Source: Odontocerum albicorne (taxonomy: Eukaryota > Arthropoda > Insecta > Trichoptera > Odontoceridae). Taken from it: a stretch of 64,000 nucleotides of DNA. The translations under genes and the position numbers were made by a program. Shown here piece by piece: positions 45,601-54,378 of this stretch (position 1 is its first letter; each line of letters begins with the position of its first letter). The stretch lies in NCBI GenBank assembly GCA_949825065.1, contig OX463842.1, forward strand, positions 3,605,191 to 3,669,190. Direction: 5' to 3'. The notes under the pieces are model-generated. The model was not told where the DNA came from. It worked only from the letters and a program-made list of their open reading frames with translations, and made no database searches.

Positions 45601-45945
45601 AATCGGTCCGAAGATGACTCTGAGTAGAAATCCCTTCGGACATTATTATCTCGATTATCATAGCAGCACCACATGCTAGAGATTATTTAAATATCAACAT
45701 TTTTTTTTCTAGAGTTAAGTATATTTTTAATGTTTTCTTTTATATTTTAGATTAAATTAGAAGCAGCTAGCATATTCATGCCAAAGCTGAAGTCAGCCCT
45801 TCCGTTGCCTCCCAACTCCGCGCACTCAAGAGACCCTCACCACCACGACATCTACCAGCTGTGCGCCTGTGCCAATGGCAAGCTCTTCCTTGCTTCGCCT
45901 CACGGTATCTGCGCGGCCAAGGAAGACAGTTACATCTGCCGATGA
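36411..45945 (+). CDS. Delta/gamma-type sarcoglycan (five exons, 5' end not found)
   Basis: Subunit of the sarcoglycan complex, which with dystroglycan and dystrophin links the muscle membrane to the matrix. Exons: 36411-36630, 38531-38720, 40907-41099, 43990-44113, 45751-45945 (stop TGA 45943-45945). All introns are GT/AG and every join keeps frame, giving 306 residues. Residues 34-48 hold [12 protein letters not shown]; 43-66 form the single membrane helix of a type II protein (inside: 1-42). Residue 118 starts a glycosylation site NFT in the conserved 'ARN-x-T' context. [14 protein letters not shown] and LESPTRSL are family signatures. Cysteines 280, 282, 296 and 305 make the C-terminal cluster ([10 protein letters not shown]). 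Vertebrate members have about 290 residues, so only a short N-terminus is missing. The first exon starts with the third base of a split codon. Delta and gamma cannot be separated; insects usually have one such gene. Confidence 0.92.
36673..36800. repeat. Tandem pair of palindromes in the first visible intron
   Basis: First copy: CAATTTAGGTAGTGACG.. (36673-36698) and its perfect inverse (36710-36735), 26-bp arms, 11-base loop TAGGTACAACT. Second copy: same left arm at 36749-36774 and loop, with the right arm from 36786 matching for 15 bases and then diverging. The pair begins 42 bp after the donor site. Confidence 0.9.
36823..37060 (+). mobile_element. SINE of a second tail type, in a sarcoglycan intron
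   Basis: Head GATGACCTCCTTGGCTTAG, TTAGTAAGAAGCTTGAC and B-box region CGAATTCGATTATC, a 'TTTCAGCCCGATTAAAGAG' body, and GGGATAGTATTGCCAACACATG, the sequence also seen at 28190. The tail differs from that of the main SINE. Confidence 0.55.
37374..37757 (+). mobile_element. LINE family E, 3' end, in a sarcoglycan intron
   Basis: Codes at 37374-37715 for [38 protein letters not shown] and [12 protein letters not shown], the ORF2 C-terminus of an RTE/Jockey-type LINE (normal form 'MLGISLRDRIRN ... KWQWAGHVAR'). Ends in GACAATGATGATGATGATG, an (ATG)n tail. The same family is at the right window edge in opposite orientation. Confidence 0.75.
37826..38213 (+). repeat. Dispersed repeat G, two copies in a sarcoglycan intron
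   Basis: A long copy (37826-38016, AAATAGACCAAAACCC to GTGTAAAAGGGGACGA) and a second partial copy (38123-38213) with the same start. A third, inverted copy is at 27-172. Confidence 0.65.
38531..38720 (+). CDS. Sarcoglycan exon: start of extracellular domain
   Basis: Acceptor CTCCCCAG, donor GTATAA. Codes for [18 protein letters not shown], then ARN-type NFTINT with the predicted N-glycosylation site, ending in QLFL plus one base of the next glycine codon (phase 1). Confidence 0.9.
38771..39608 (-). mobile_element. LINE family C, copy in a sarcoglycan intron
   Basis: Left end CCTTCTTCTTCTTC is the simple-repeat tail. The minus strand at 39541-38855 reads without a stop for 228 codons: [18 protein letters not shown] (catalytic YVDD variant), [57 protein letters not shown] and [15 protein letters not shown]. 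5' truncated. It is the least damaged family C copy. TTTAT on both sides may be the target duplication. Confidence 0.8.
39655..39706 (-). mobile_element. Isolated LINE-A/SINE tail
   Basis: CAACTGGCGGGCTTATCG then TTCTCCAACTAACCAG is the shared tail with a decayed stem-loop. No head or coding part adjoins it. Confidence 0.5.
40158..40714 (-). mobile_element. Tc1/mariner-type element C (deleted), in a sarcoglycan intron
   Basis: 557 bp between TA dinucleotides, ends AAGGATCTACCAAATTGAGCG and inverse TTTGAAAGACCCTT. The minus strand holds the last part of a transposase ([16 protein letters not shown] with the third catalytic aspartate, then frameshifts). The sister copy is 58355-58914. No intact gene. 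Confidence 0.75.
40907..41099 (+). CDS. Sarcoglycan exon: central stalk
   Basis: Acceptor CATTGACAG, donor GTGAGT. Completes glycine 137 and codes for [33 protein letters not shown] and [12 protein letters not shown], ending with two bases of a leucine codon. This is the strongest family match. Confidence 0.92.
41100..42875. other. Sarcoglycan intron, mostly unassigned
   Basis: 41230-41430 is GC-richer with CTGGTGCGCTGAGCACTAACG, repeated loosely at 41600 (CAGCGCACTAACGCGCC). 42045-42140 is a dispersed repeat also found inverted at 34510. 42290-42480 has a GTGACGCTATTCAC block whose weak inverse is at 42660-42680. No exon is seen in frame with the gene. Confidence 0.45.
42876..43877. mobile_element. 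Inverted-repeat transposon next to a sarcoglycan exon
   Basis: The left end TCATTCAGCCAGAAGAGTC, ATTTTGCAATAGTGTGAAT is mirrored at the right by CTCACACTATTGCAAAATGA, GTCTTCCGGCTGAATGA: arms of about 48 bp with few differences. Inside lies a LINE B 3' end (42968-43287) and AT-rich DNA. No transposase is visible. The flanks show no clean target duplication. Confidence 0.65.
42968..43287 (+). mobile_element. LINE family B, 3' UTR fragment
   Basis: TATGCCTGTTGGAAGGGCC, GAGCGCGTTAGAAAGCAC, TTAAGTGACTGAATATATATG, then TAATTGGGCTAAGCC and (AAAT)n. Inverse of 26697-27024. Nested in the inverted-repeat element. Confidence 0.7.
43990..44113 (+). CDS. Sarcoglycan exon: beta-rich segment with LESPTRSL motif
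   Basis: Acceptor GTCACCAG, donor GTAATG. Codes for [30 protein letters not shown] and [11 protein letters not shown], and ends in phase 0. A transposon with inverted ends terminates about 110 bp upstream of it. Confidence 0.9.
44114..45750. other. Last sarcoglycan intron, unassigned
   Basis: A 106-codon frame at 45359-45679 and an antisense frame have no domain. 45475-45515 has a tandem duplication, CTGGAGTTCGAACAGCC.. and CTGGAGTTCGAACAGCCAT. No named repeat is recognised. Confidence 0.45.
45751..45945 (+). CDS. Sarcoglycan last exon: cysteine cluster and stop
   Basis: Acceptor TTTATATTTTAG. Codes for [13 protein letters not shown], a histidine-rich HSRDPHHHD loop and the terminal [20 protein letters not shown] before TGA. 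Cysteine spacing C-x-C ... C ... C is that of delta/gamma/zeta sarcoglycans. Confidence 0.92.
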   Translation: MKLEAASIFMPKLKSALPLPPNSAHSRDPHHHDIYQLCACANGKLFLASPHGICAAKEDSYICR

Positions 45946-46629
45946 TCCACGATTGTGCTATAGACTCTCTAATTGAATATACATTTTACTAGAACATCGC
46001 GAACAGTTGAGAGATTAGTTTGAGTACAAAAAGTCAGAAGACTTCTATGATTTCTGTCTATTTTGTTGTGTTGACTATTTTATCTGATCTTATTACCTTT
46101 TTCTTTGTCTTAGATACATTTCCTAACGAAGACTTCAATAATAATTTAATCAATCTTTAGACAATTTGTTCAAAATGGTATTTTGTAGTGTCTTTGTGTT
46201 ATTCAATTCACCACCTTTGTCTACTGTTATCCACCATTTTATCCCCTTGAGGAATACAATAGACTATCTCTCGTGGTTAAGTATGTTTTTCAGCTGTCTC
46301 ATGGTTGAAAAATTCCAATGCATGTTTTGGTTCATAGTGCACAATCTGTTGCATTTCAGCAAGCACAAACTCTTTAGAAATCAAACGTTCAGCAGATTAA
46401 AGCTGATCCAGCCTTTCATTAGGCAATGTTTTATATAGTGCTTTATTTTAATAGTGATTTGAAAATGTATGGTTCGAACCATATAAGGTGAAGAAAAATA
46501 TAAATTCCTATGTAAAACGGTCTAAGAGAAAAATCTGTTTGTTATTAATTCCGCGATGGAATCAAACCTGGGACGCCCGCTTGCTTAACGTGAATACTTA
46601 CTATCTGTCCATGGCTGCTGACTTTTGGA
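45946..46629 (+). other. Sarcoglycan 3' flank, probable 3' UTR
   Basis: No AATAAA occurs in the first kilobase after the stop. ATTAAA at 46396-46401 is the nearest usable poly(A) signal and AATAAA at 47145-47150 the next. The 90-codon frame at 46166-46438 has no resemblance. Confidence 0.35.
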
Positions 46630-47060
46630 ATACACTTTTGTCTGCTGTAATCCATATTTCAGCCCCTATCAGAATTCGTTTTTGTCCACTGTGATCCACA
46701 ATTCACCACCTATCGAAATTCATTATTGACTACTGTGACCCACATTTCACCGCCTGTCAGAATTCACTATTGTCCCCTGTGATCCACATTTCCCCACCTA
46801 TCAGGATTAACTATTGTCCACTGTGATCCACAATTTACCACCTATCGAAATTTATTATTATCTACTGTGATCCACATTTCACCGCCTATCTAAATTCATT
46901 ATTATCTACTGTGATCTACATTTCACCGCCTATTACAATTCACTATTGTCCACTGTGCTCCACATTTCACAATTCACTTTCGTCAACTTTGATCCACGTT
47001 TCATCCACGATCCCTATCAGAATTCACTTTGATCTTCTGTGATACACATTTCACCTCAAA
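46630..47060. repeat. 44-bp minisatellite downstream of sarcoglycan
   Basis: About nine units of TCCACTGTGATCCACATTTC, ACCACCTATCAGAATTCA and TTATTG, in 44-bp steps (GTGATCC at 46691, 46735, 46779). The last units are irregular. It may lie within the transcript if the distal poly(A) signal is used. Confidence 0.9.
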
Positions 47061-47223
47061 CAGAATAATATCTTGTTATGCATGCTATTTTGTCTTAAAT
47101 ATTTTTTAAATATTTTTTTTACAATTCACAACTTTTTGTACTCAAATAAATTTACATTATGATAAATTTAATATGTACAACGAAAATTATAAAATATAAA
47201 TATGTAGTTTATCGATGAATGTA

Positions 47224-47460
47224 CAGTACCCGGCGAAAAGTAATACACATCGGGCTTAAGAAAGAGACTGTCGGCCATAATCGGCTAGCTTCGGTTTTGT
47301 AGAGCGTCGTCTCTGTCCCTAGAACGCTTGACAACGACTGACAAATCGCGACGGAAAACGTGTATAAATGACAGAGACGACGTTCTACAAAGCCGAAGTT
47401 GGCCGATTATGGCCGACAGTCTCTTTCTTAAGCCCGATATGTATTACTTACCACCGGGTA
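47224..47460. mobile_element. MITE family D, copy 1
   Basis: Long inverted repeat element, 237 bp: CAGTACCCGGCG.. then GTAATACACATCGGGCTTAA, GAAAGAGACTGTCGGCC and GAGCGTCGTCTCTGTC, mirrored from ATGACAGAGACGACG to ATTACTTACCACCGGGTA. The central part is CTAGAACGCTTGACAACGAC. No coding capacity. Confidence 0.85.
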
Positions 47461-47628
47461 GTTTGTAAAACGTTTTACTATTCATAAAATATTATTTTTT
47501 TCCGAAATATGTTATAAATTAAATGTATATTTATTTTAAATATGCAGTCAAGGATTTTTATGCAATTTTTTTTTATTTGATTATGTAACAAAATCATACC
47601 TCGTATTTCAGTGTTTATCCACGTTTTG

Positions 47629-47966
47629 GACCACCATGACCAATGTCTATTTGCGCTCGAATTTTAGTCTACGGGTTCGATTCCCGTCAGCACACTATTT
47701 ATTTTATAAATGGTTTCAGTGTGTTTTTTCCTGTAAGTTTTGTGGGAACCACGGTCATCGCTGAATATTGTCAACACATACGGTCAACGACCGACGAAAC
47801 GACCTTTGGATATGTCCGAAGGTCACATACCAAAACATTAACGCGGCCGGACATCTCGCCGTTTCCGTAAACAAATTGTTTACCCACAATACTATTTACG
47901 ATACATTCCACAGTAGAAAGAGAACGCATCACGCTGTCTCGCCGATCCTGTAAACAAATTGTTTAC
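47629..47966 (+). mobile_element. SINE-like repeat with perfect T-arm and paired palindromes
   Basis: A tRNA-like part ends in ACGGGTTCGATTCCCGTC, a five-pair T-arm. The body contains ATATTGTCAACACATACGG (compare TATTGCCAACACATG at 28190 and 37000). At 47867-47883 and 47950-47966 the palindrome GTAAACAA-A-TTGTTTAC occurs, each followed by CCCACAATACTATTT. Confidence 0.5.
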
Positions 47967-48490
47967 CCACAATACTATTTGCGATGTCTGCAATATTTCA
48001 ATCGACCATTTCTGCACGCACAGCACTTCAGGGCACTTCCGCGCCCATTCTGAAATGTATAAATACCCACATACCGATAAATAAAACATTCATTTACTCT
48101 CTCCTTCCGTATTGCTAATTGACGTTTTTTATTTATTTACCAACAATCAAAATCATCATCACGTCCCACTAGAAACATTTCGCTAAAGTTTCTTAATAAT
48201 TTTTCTGGTTAGTCGGCAACTAGCCCATCAGTTTGTATTATATACAACAAAAATATCATCCAATATATTAATAATTTTATTTGATCTTATTAGAAACATT
48301 AATTTATTTTATAACAATCTTCGCCTTAAGTCATGTATAAAAAATATTAATCCCAGTTTAAGGTTAAGAAGAAATTGAATATACCATAAACTTAAACTAC
48401 AGATTTTTCTTACACTTTTTTTTGTTATTTTTTAAAAGATATATAATTTTTTGTTTGACAATTTTATCTGTAAATATATAAATAAAAGTA
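47967..48490. other. Unassigned AT-rich DNA
   Basis: No frame above 65 codons and no repeat partner. Confidence 0.45.
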
Positions 48491-49299
48491 TTGGGTGTTA
48501 ACATAAGTGGTGTCCGTTTTTTTTCAAATTAAAAATGAGCACCAAAAGTAAAATAAAATGGTAAAGGTTATACGTCATTCGAAAGAAAATTTTCTGTTCT
48601 ACAAGATATTGTGTTTGATTTTACGTTACATATATTATTTTATTTGATTACAAGCATTCAAAATGGAATGTCAAGTAGACGAAAGTGAGCATTTTCGACC
48701 CCTCCTTCTGTTCGCGTTCAATCGATTGTCGAACGATGATTTTTGTTGTTTTCACTCAAAATATGTGGAACCCAAGCGCCGAACTTCTGGAATTTTTCCA
48801 TTGCTTTAAGATGGCGGTAAACAGTCGTGTGACTACAATTCATCTGCTCAGCCAATTATATGGTGGTTTGAAGGGGATCTTCATGAATAATATGGTTAAG
48901 CGGTCCTCATCGAAGTCCACTGGTCGTCCTTAACGCTCCATGTCTTTCAGGTCGAAATTATCGTCTTTAAAACGCAAAAACCATAAACGAGCTGTCCTTT
49001 CATTCATAGCATCTTCACCGTACACTTCGCAAATACCGTGAGCAGATTTGGCAGCTTTATTCCCAAGATTGAACGCGAACAGAAGGTGGTGCTAAAAATG
49101 CTCACTTTCGTCTACTTGAAATCCATTTTAAAAGGATGTAATCAAATAAAATAATATATGTAACGTAAAAGCAAACACAATATATTGTAGAGCAGAAAAT
49201 TTTCTTTCGAATGATGTATAAATTTTACCATTTTGTTTTACTTTTGGTGTTCATTTTTAATTTGGCAAAAAAACGGATACAGCTTATGTTAACACCTAA
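48491..49299 (-). mobile_element. Mariner family F, deletion derivative with long arms
   Basis: 809 bp between TA dinucleotides, ends TTGGGTGTTAACATAAG and CTTATGTTAACACCTAA. The inverted arms extend about 230 bp inward (to TTCGCGTTCAATCGA / GATTGAACGCGAAC). The middle (48725-49060), read on the minus strand, holds the transposase N-terminal half: FDLKDMER-stop-GRPVDFDEDRL, then QTTI.LAEQMNCSHTTVYRHL and WVPH residues. No catalytic domain. Confidence 0.85.
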
Positions 49300-49741
49300 T
49301 ATATTATTATGCAAATTAATTCATAATTCTTTTGAAATAATTTTCGAGAAACAATGCTATTCAAAGTTGTTTTTTTTGTTAAACTATTGTACATATTTAT
49401 GAAAAAACGTTTTTTTTTTTTTTTGCAAACTTGTTCCGATTGACTTATATTTTACAAGTAGTATTAGAAATGTACATAATTAATAAATATAATAAAAATA
49501 TAAATGTAATCGTTGTTGAGCTTATCCTTGTATTTTATAAATACTCCAATAGTATGTAATACTAACTTATTTTTTAGAAATCAAATTTTATGAATATTTT
49601 AAATATGGCTCTATAATAAAACGAAATCGTTATCAAAATACCAAAATCATTGAAAGGAGTTGAAATACTTGAAGATGACGCGTTAAAGTTATAACCCTTT
49701 TCTGTATATAGTTCCACATGTAACCATAAATATAAATAAAA
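49300..49741. other. Unassigned AT-rich DNA
   Basis: Only low-complexity frames. Nothing recognised. Confidence 0.45.
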
Positions 49742-49815
49742 ATAAAAAAAAAACAATTTATATAGCGCCGTTTGGAGAGCAGACTTTCCTCAAGGGTGCT
49801 ATACTCGTAACACAA
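49742..49815 (+). repeat. Short repeat O, copy 3
   Basis: ACAATTTATATAGCGCCG, TTTGGAGAGCAGACTTTCC and TCAAGGGTGCTA match the O unit. Confidence 0.65.
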
Positions 49816-49939
49816 GATTCCTGTTCACTATAATAATAAACTGATTAAAATAGATTTTGTAAAAAAAATGTAGAAATCTTATCACGGCAAGACGAACTAC
49901 AAAAAGATCCTTGTAGATCTTCCGATATGTGATAATAAT

Positions 49940-51553
49940 ACTTTAAATGGAATGTACTGTATGTATATAATATTCATATACGATCAAAAGTCTTGTGCGA
50001 TGTCCAACTTTAAATGGAATGTAGTTTATGTATTTAATATTCATATACGATCATAAGCCTTGTTGGATATCCGACTTTAAATGGAATGTAGTGTATGTAT
50101 GTAATATTCATATACGATCATAAGTCTTGTCAGATATCCGACTTTAAATGGAATGTGTAATATTTATGTACGATCATAAGTCTTGTCAGATATCCGACTT
50201 TAAATGGAATGTAGTGCATGTGTGTAATATTCATGTTCGATCATAAGTCTTGTCAGATATCCGACTTTAAATGGAATGTACAGTATGTATGTAATATTCA
50301 TGTACGATCATAAGTCTTGTTAAATATCCGACTTCAAATGGAATGTAACGTATGTATGTTATATTCATATACGATCATGTCTTGTTGGATATCCGACTTT
50401 AAATGGAATGTAGTATATGTATGTAATATTCATATACGATCATAAGTCTTATCAGATATCCAACTTTAAATGGAATGTAGTGTATGTGTGTAATATTCAT
50501 GTACAATCATAAGTCTTGTCAGATATCCGACTTTAAATGGAATGTACAGTATGTATGTAATATTCATGTACGATCATAAGTCTTGTTAAATATCCGACTT
50601 TAAATAGAATGTAACGTATGTATGTAATATGCATATACGACCATAAGTCTTGTCAGATATCCGACTTTAAATGGAATGTAGTATATGTATGTAATATTCA
50701 TATACGATCATAAGTCTTATCAGATATCCGACTTTAAATGGAATGTAGTGTATGTGTGTAATATTCATGTACAATCATAAGTCTTGTCAGATATCCGACT
50801 TTAAATGGAATGTACAGTATGTATGTAATATTCATGTACAATCATAAGTCTTGTTAAATATCCGACTTTAAATAGAATGTAACGTATGTATGTAATATGC
50901 ATATACGACCATAAGTCTTGTCAGATATCCGACTTTAAATGGAATGTAGTATATGTATGTAATATTCATATACGATCATAAGTCTTATCAGATATCCGAC
51001 TTTAAATGGAATGTAGTGTATGTGTGTAATATTCATGTACGATCATAAGTCTTGTCAGATATCCGACTTTAAATGGAATGTACAGTATGTATGTAATATT
51101 CATGTACGATCATAAGTCTTGTTAAATATCCGACTTTAAATGGAATGTAACGTATGTATGTAATATTTATATACGATCATGTCTTGTTGGATATCCGACT
51201 TTAAATGGAATGTAGTATATGTATGTAATATTCATATACGATCATAAGTCTTGTTAAATATCCGACTTTAAATGGAATGTAACGTATGTATGTAATATTC
51301 ATATACGATCATGTCTTGTTGGATATCCGACTTTAAATGGAATGTAGTATATGTATGTAATATTCATATACGATCATAAGTCTTGTTAAATATCCGACTT
51401 TAAATGGAATGTAACGTATCATATGTGTAATATTCATATACGATCATGTATTGTTGGATATCCGATTTGAAATGGAATGTAACGTATCATATGTATGTAA
51501 TATTCAAATAAGATCATTAGTCTTGTTGGATATCCGACGTTAAATGGAATATA
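49940..51553. repeat. 67-bp satellite with four-monomer higher-order repeat
   Basis: About 24 monomers of 62-67 bp: ACTTTAAATGGAATGTAG, TGTATGTATGTAATATTC, ATATACGATCATAAGTC and TTGTCAGATATCCG. The diagnostic AATGTACAGT variant recurs at 50275, 50541, 50809 and 51077, so a block of four monomers (266-268 bp) has been copied as a unit. The end monomers at both sides are more diverged. Confidence 0.93.
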
Positions 51554-51562
51554 GTGTATGTA

Positions 51563-51759
51563 CAGTACCCTGCGGTAAGGAATACACATAACTTTGAAGA
51601 ACGTCGTCTCTGTCGCACGATGCGCTAACAGTCCGGCACGCGACGACGCGACGGAACACGTGTATGAATGACAGAGACGATGCTCTACAAAGCCGAAGTT
51701 AGCCGATTATGGCCGACAGTCTCTTTCTTAGTCCGATGTGTATTACTTACCGCCGGGTA
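51563..51759. mobile_element. MITE family D inserted into the satellite (copy 2)
   Basis: 197 bp, CAGTACCCTGCGGTAAGG to TTACTTACCGCCGGGTA. Both sides carry GTGTATGTA (51554-51562 and 51760-51768), and the satellite reads on after it (ATATTCATCAACGATCATAA). This gives a clean nine-base target duplication. Confidence 0.85.
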
Positions 51760-51769
51760 GTGTATGTAA

Positions 51770-53520
51770 TATTCATCAACGATCATAATTTTTAATAAGA
51801 ACCAAAACATTACATGCCACGGAATCAGCAACGGCAATAACCCTTCGTATAACTCCACTTTATTCGAACAATTGGAAACTTGAAAGCATTAAATAGCCTC
51901 CTTGTAAGGGTGGCTAGATGAAAAGAGAACTGGCTGAGATGAGGTTTCTTGAACGAAAGAAGCATTTCATATGAATGTGAACTGTAGATAGCAACAGTTG
52001 CTAGTTTATCCGAATATCGTAATTCCTTGTTCAGGACAAGACCTGATTGATATGAATGCTAAGTCACTGAGATCTACGTTGCCTGGAAGCTGGAACTGGA
52101 AGCACGTGGCATAATTTATTATTGATGTTCTGGACACAGAAACGAATGAAAAGTCGATATTTAAACAAGAATGCTTATTTAAGATATAACAGTCCAAAGT
52201 CTGATTTAGATGCATTTTTTTTATGTGTCGAAAATGAAAAAAATAGTTTTTAGATAAATATTCGTTATTTGTTATTTAATTTATTCCATTACTTTATCAG
52301 TTTTTATTTAAGTCCCAAACAGTACCACATTCAATAAAGGAAATATTCATTGGATACAAACCTTTGATAGATCAACTCATCAAAAGAAGGTAATATCTGG
52401 AATTGTATGCAGAAAAGGATCTTTTGAGAAATGTATTATACATATCTTCGATTTCCTGCTGTAAACGATATTATGGAGATTTTGATTAAAAAATAGAATA
52501 TTTATACATAAAAAATAACTTATAAATAACGGTAACTATACAAAAACGATCCAACCCACAAATTATTTTTTTTACATTTTATTTAAAAAAAAATTAAACT
52601 CTTTTATTGAATTTTTTATGGTTGCAAGTTTTTTGGGGTCATACAAACCCGTGTAAAATGGTCAATATTTTCTCAATTATCTCAGAACAGGTTGAATATG
52701 GGGGTTGAGTTATTAGGTATTCTTGGATATTGCTGATGTTATAAAGATCAAATTTTAACATATAGATTATATCGAAAAAGAAGGAAAAGGAAAAATTAGA
52801 AATAGCGTTATAAGTGTAAATACATTTTGTTTTTTTTATACGAAAAAAATTGTGACAGAAATTGGTTCCCGTAAATTAATAAATAACAGTGATCTTAAAC
52901 TGGCTGTCCGCGAGCCTTATTCAGCATCTAGACTTTTTCAAATGCATCAGTTTAAAAGAATCACAATAGAAATTTCCCTATTTATGTAAAAAAAAATATG
53001 TTTTATATCGATGTTTCAAAACAGGTCCAAGAAATTTTTTTATCAAATTTCTGAGCGCATGTATAGCAAAATTGTCGGCGGCCGTCGTATAACGGAATTT
53101 ATTCATGATTTTTTTAGCCCATAAGTAGCTTACATATTTTTATAGCGATATTAATCAACACGAAAATTGCATTATTAATTTTTGCCAAACGAAAGGCTTC
53201 AGCAGATTGCACTTGCTAATCGTCTTGAATTTTTTTATCTCCCTAGCATCGGAGCTTTAGGTTTGACTATGTTACGTGTAACATCACTAGTAACGTGTCC
53301 CATCACTAGTTAATACGGCAGCCATATTGTTTCCTGTCACTGGTTGTTTTTATAACCATATTGAGTTTTAAATAAATAAATCTTTTGTATATCTGAAAAA
53401 TCCTTCATTAGAAATAACTTAACGTATATAACAGTTTTCACACAATAAACCTATACACACTGAAACGTATTTTATCATTGTCATAGCAAAAACTCAGTTG
53501 AAAAATATCCTGAAAATATA
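51770..53520. other. Unassigned intergenic DNA
   Basis: AT-rich. 53265-53340 contains GTAACATCACTAGTAACGTG, CCCATCACTAGTTAATACGG, a small local repeat. No gene or named element. Confidence 0.45.
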
Positions 53521-53610
53521 ATAATAATAATAAAAGGACAGTTTATATACAACCTTTTAGAGAGCAGGCTCTCCTTAAGGGCTCTAACGGGACTAGAAAC
53601 CAAGACGCCT
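53521..53610 (+). repeat. Short repeat O, copy 4
   Basis: AATAATAATAAAAGGACAG, TTTATATACAACCTTTTAG, AGAGCAGGCTCTCCTTAAGG. This is the most complete match to the unit together with 15326. Confidence 0.65.
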
Positions 53611-53639
53611 GAATGTAGACGTGCATTGTGTATTTTTCG

Positions 53640-54132
53640 TTTCGTTTTTTCATAAAACAGCGACGTGCGTATCGACGTTTTTTTATTATGATAACCAGAG
53701 ATTAATGAACAAAGATATCTCCTGATGTTTAGTAATTATTTCAAATGTCAAATTACTTTACAGTAAATACCTGGTGGTAAGTAATACACACCGGGCTTAA
53801 GAAAGAGACTGTCGGACATAATTGGCTGACTTATCTTTGTAGAGCGACGTGCGTATCCACGTTTTTTTTATTTTGATAACCAGAGATTAATAAACAAAGA
53901 TATCTCCTGATGTTTAGTAATTATTTCAAATGTCAAATTACTTTACAGTAAGTACCTGGTGGTAAGTAATACACATCGGGCTTAAGAAAGAGATTGTCGG
54001 CCATAATTGGCTAACTTCTCTTTGTAGAACGACGTGCGTATCCACGTTTTTTTTTTATTTTGATAACCAAAGATTAATGAACAAAGATATCTCCTGATGT
54101 TTAGTAATTATTTCAAATGTCAAATTACTTTA
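53640..54132. repeat. 185-bp tandem repeat that includes half a MITE
   Basis: CGACGTGCGTATC at 53661, 53845 and 54030 starts successive units 184-185 bp apart. Each unit runs through TTTTGATAACCAGAGATTAA, CTCCTGATGTTTAGTAAT and CAAATTACTTTACAGTAA into the left half of MITE D (ACCTGGTGGTAAGTAATAC to TTTGTAGAGC/AAC). The third unit continues into a complete MITE at 54133. Confidence 0.88.
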
Positions 54133-54378
54133 CAGTAAGTACCTGGTGGTAAGTAATACACATCGGGCTTAAGAAAGAGACTGTCGGCCATAATTGGCTA
54201 ACTTCGCTTTGTAGAGCGTCGTCTCTGTCATTCGTACCACACCCTAGAACGCTTGACAACGACTGATAAATCGCGACGGAACACGTGTATGAATGACAGA
54301 GACGACGCTCTACAAAGCCGATTATGGCCGACAGTATCTTTCTTAAGCCAGATGTGTAATACTTACCGCCGGGTACTG
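54133..54378. mobile_element. MITE family D, complete copy 3
   Basis: 246 bp, CAGTAAGTACCTGGTGG to TTACCGCCGGGTACTG. Centre CCTAGAACGCTTGACAACG as in copy 1. Both arms carry GAGACGACGCTCTACAAAG or its inverse. Its left half is the one amplified in 53640-54132. Confidence 0.85.

Noticed and set aside
45359..45679. 106-codon frame as an extra sarcoglycan exon
   Set aside because: Joining it would disrupt the phase-0 join of 44113 to 45751, which already gives a complete family-like protein.
47629..47700. tRNA gene with T-arm ACGGGTTCGATTCCCGT
   Set aside because: No acceptor stem or plausible D and anticodon arms. The following sequence resembles other SINE bodies.
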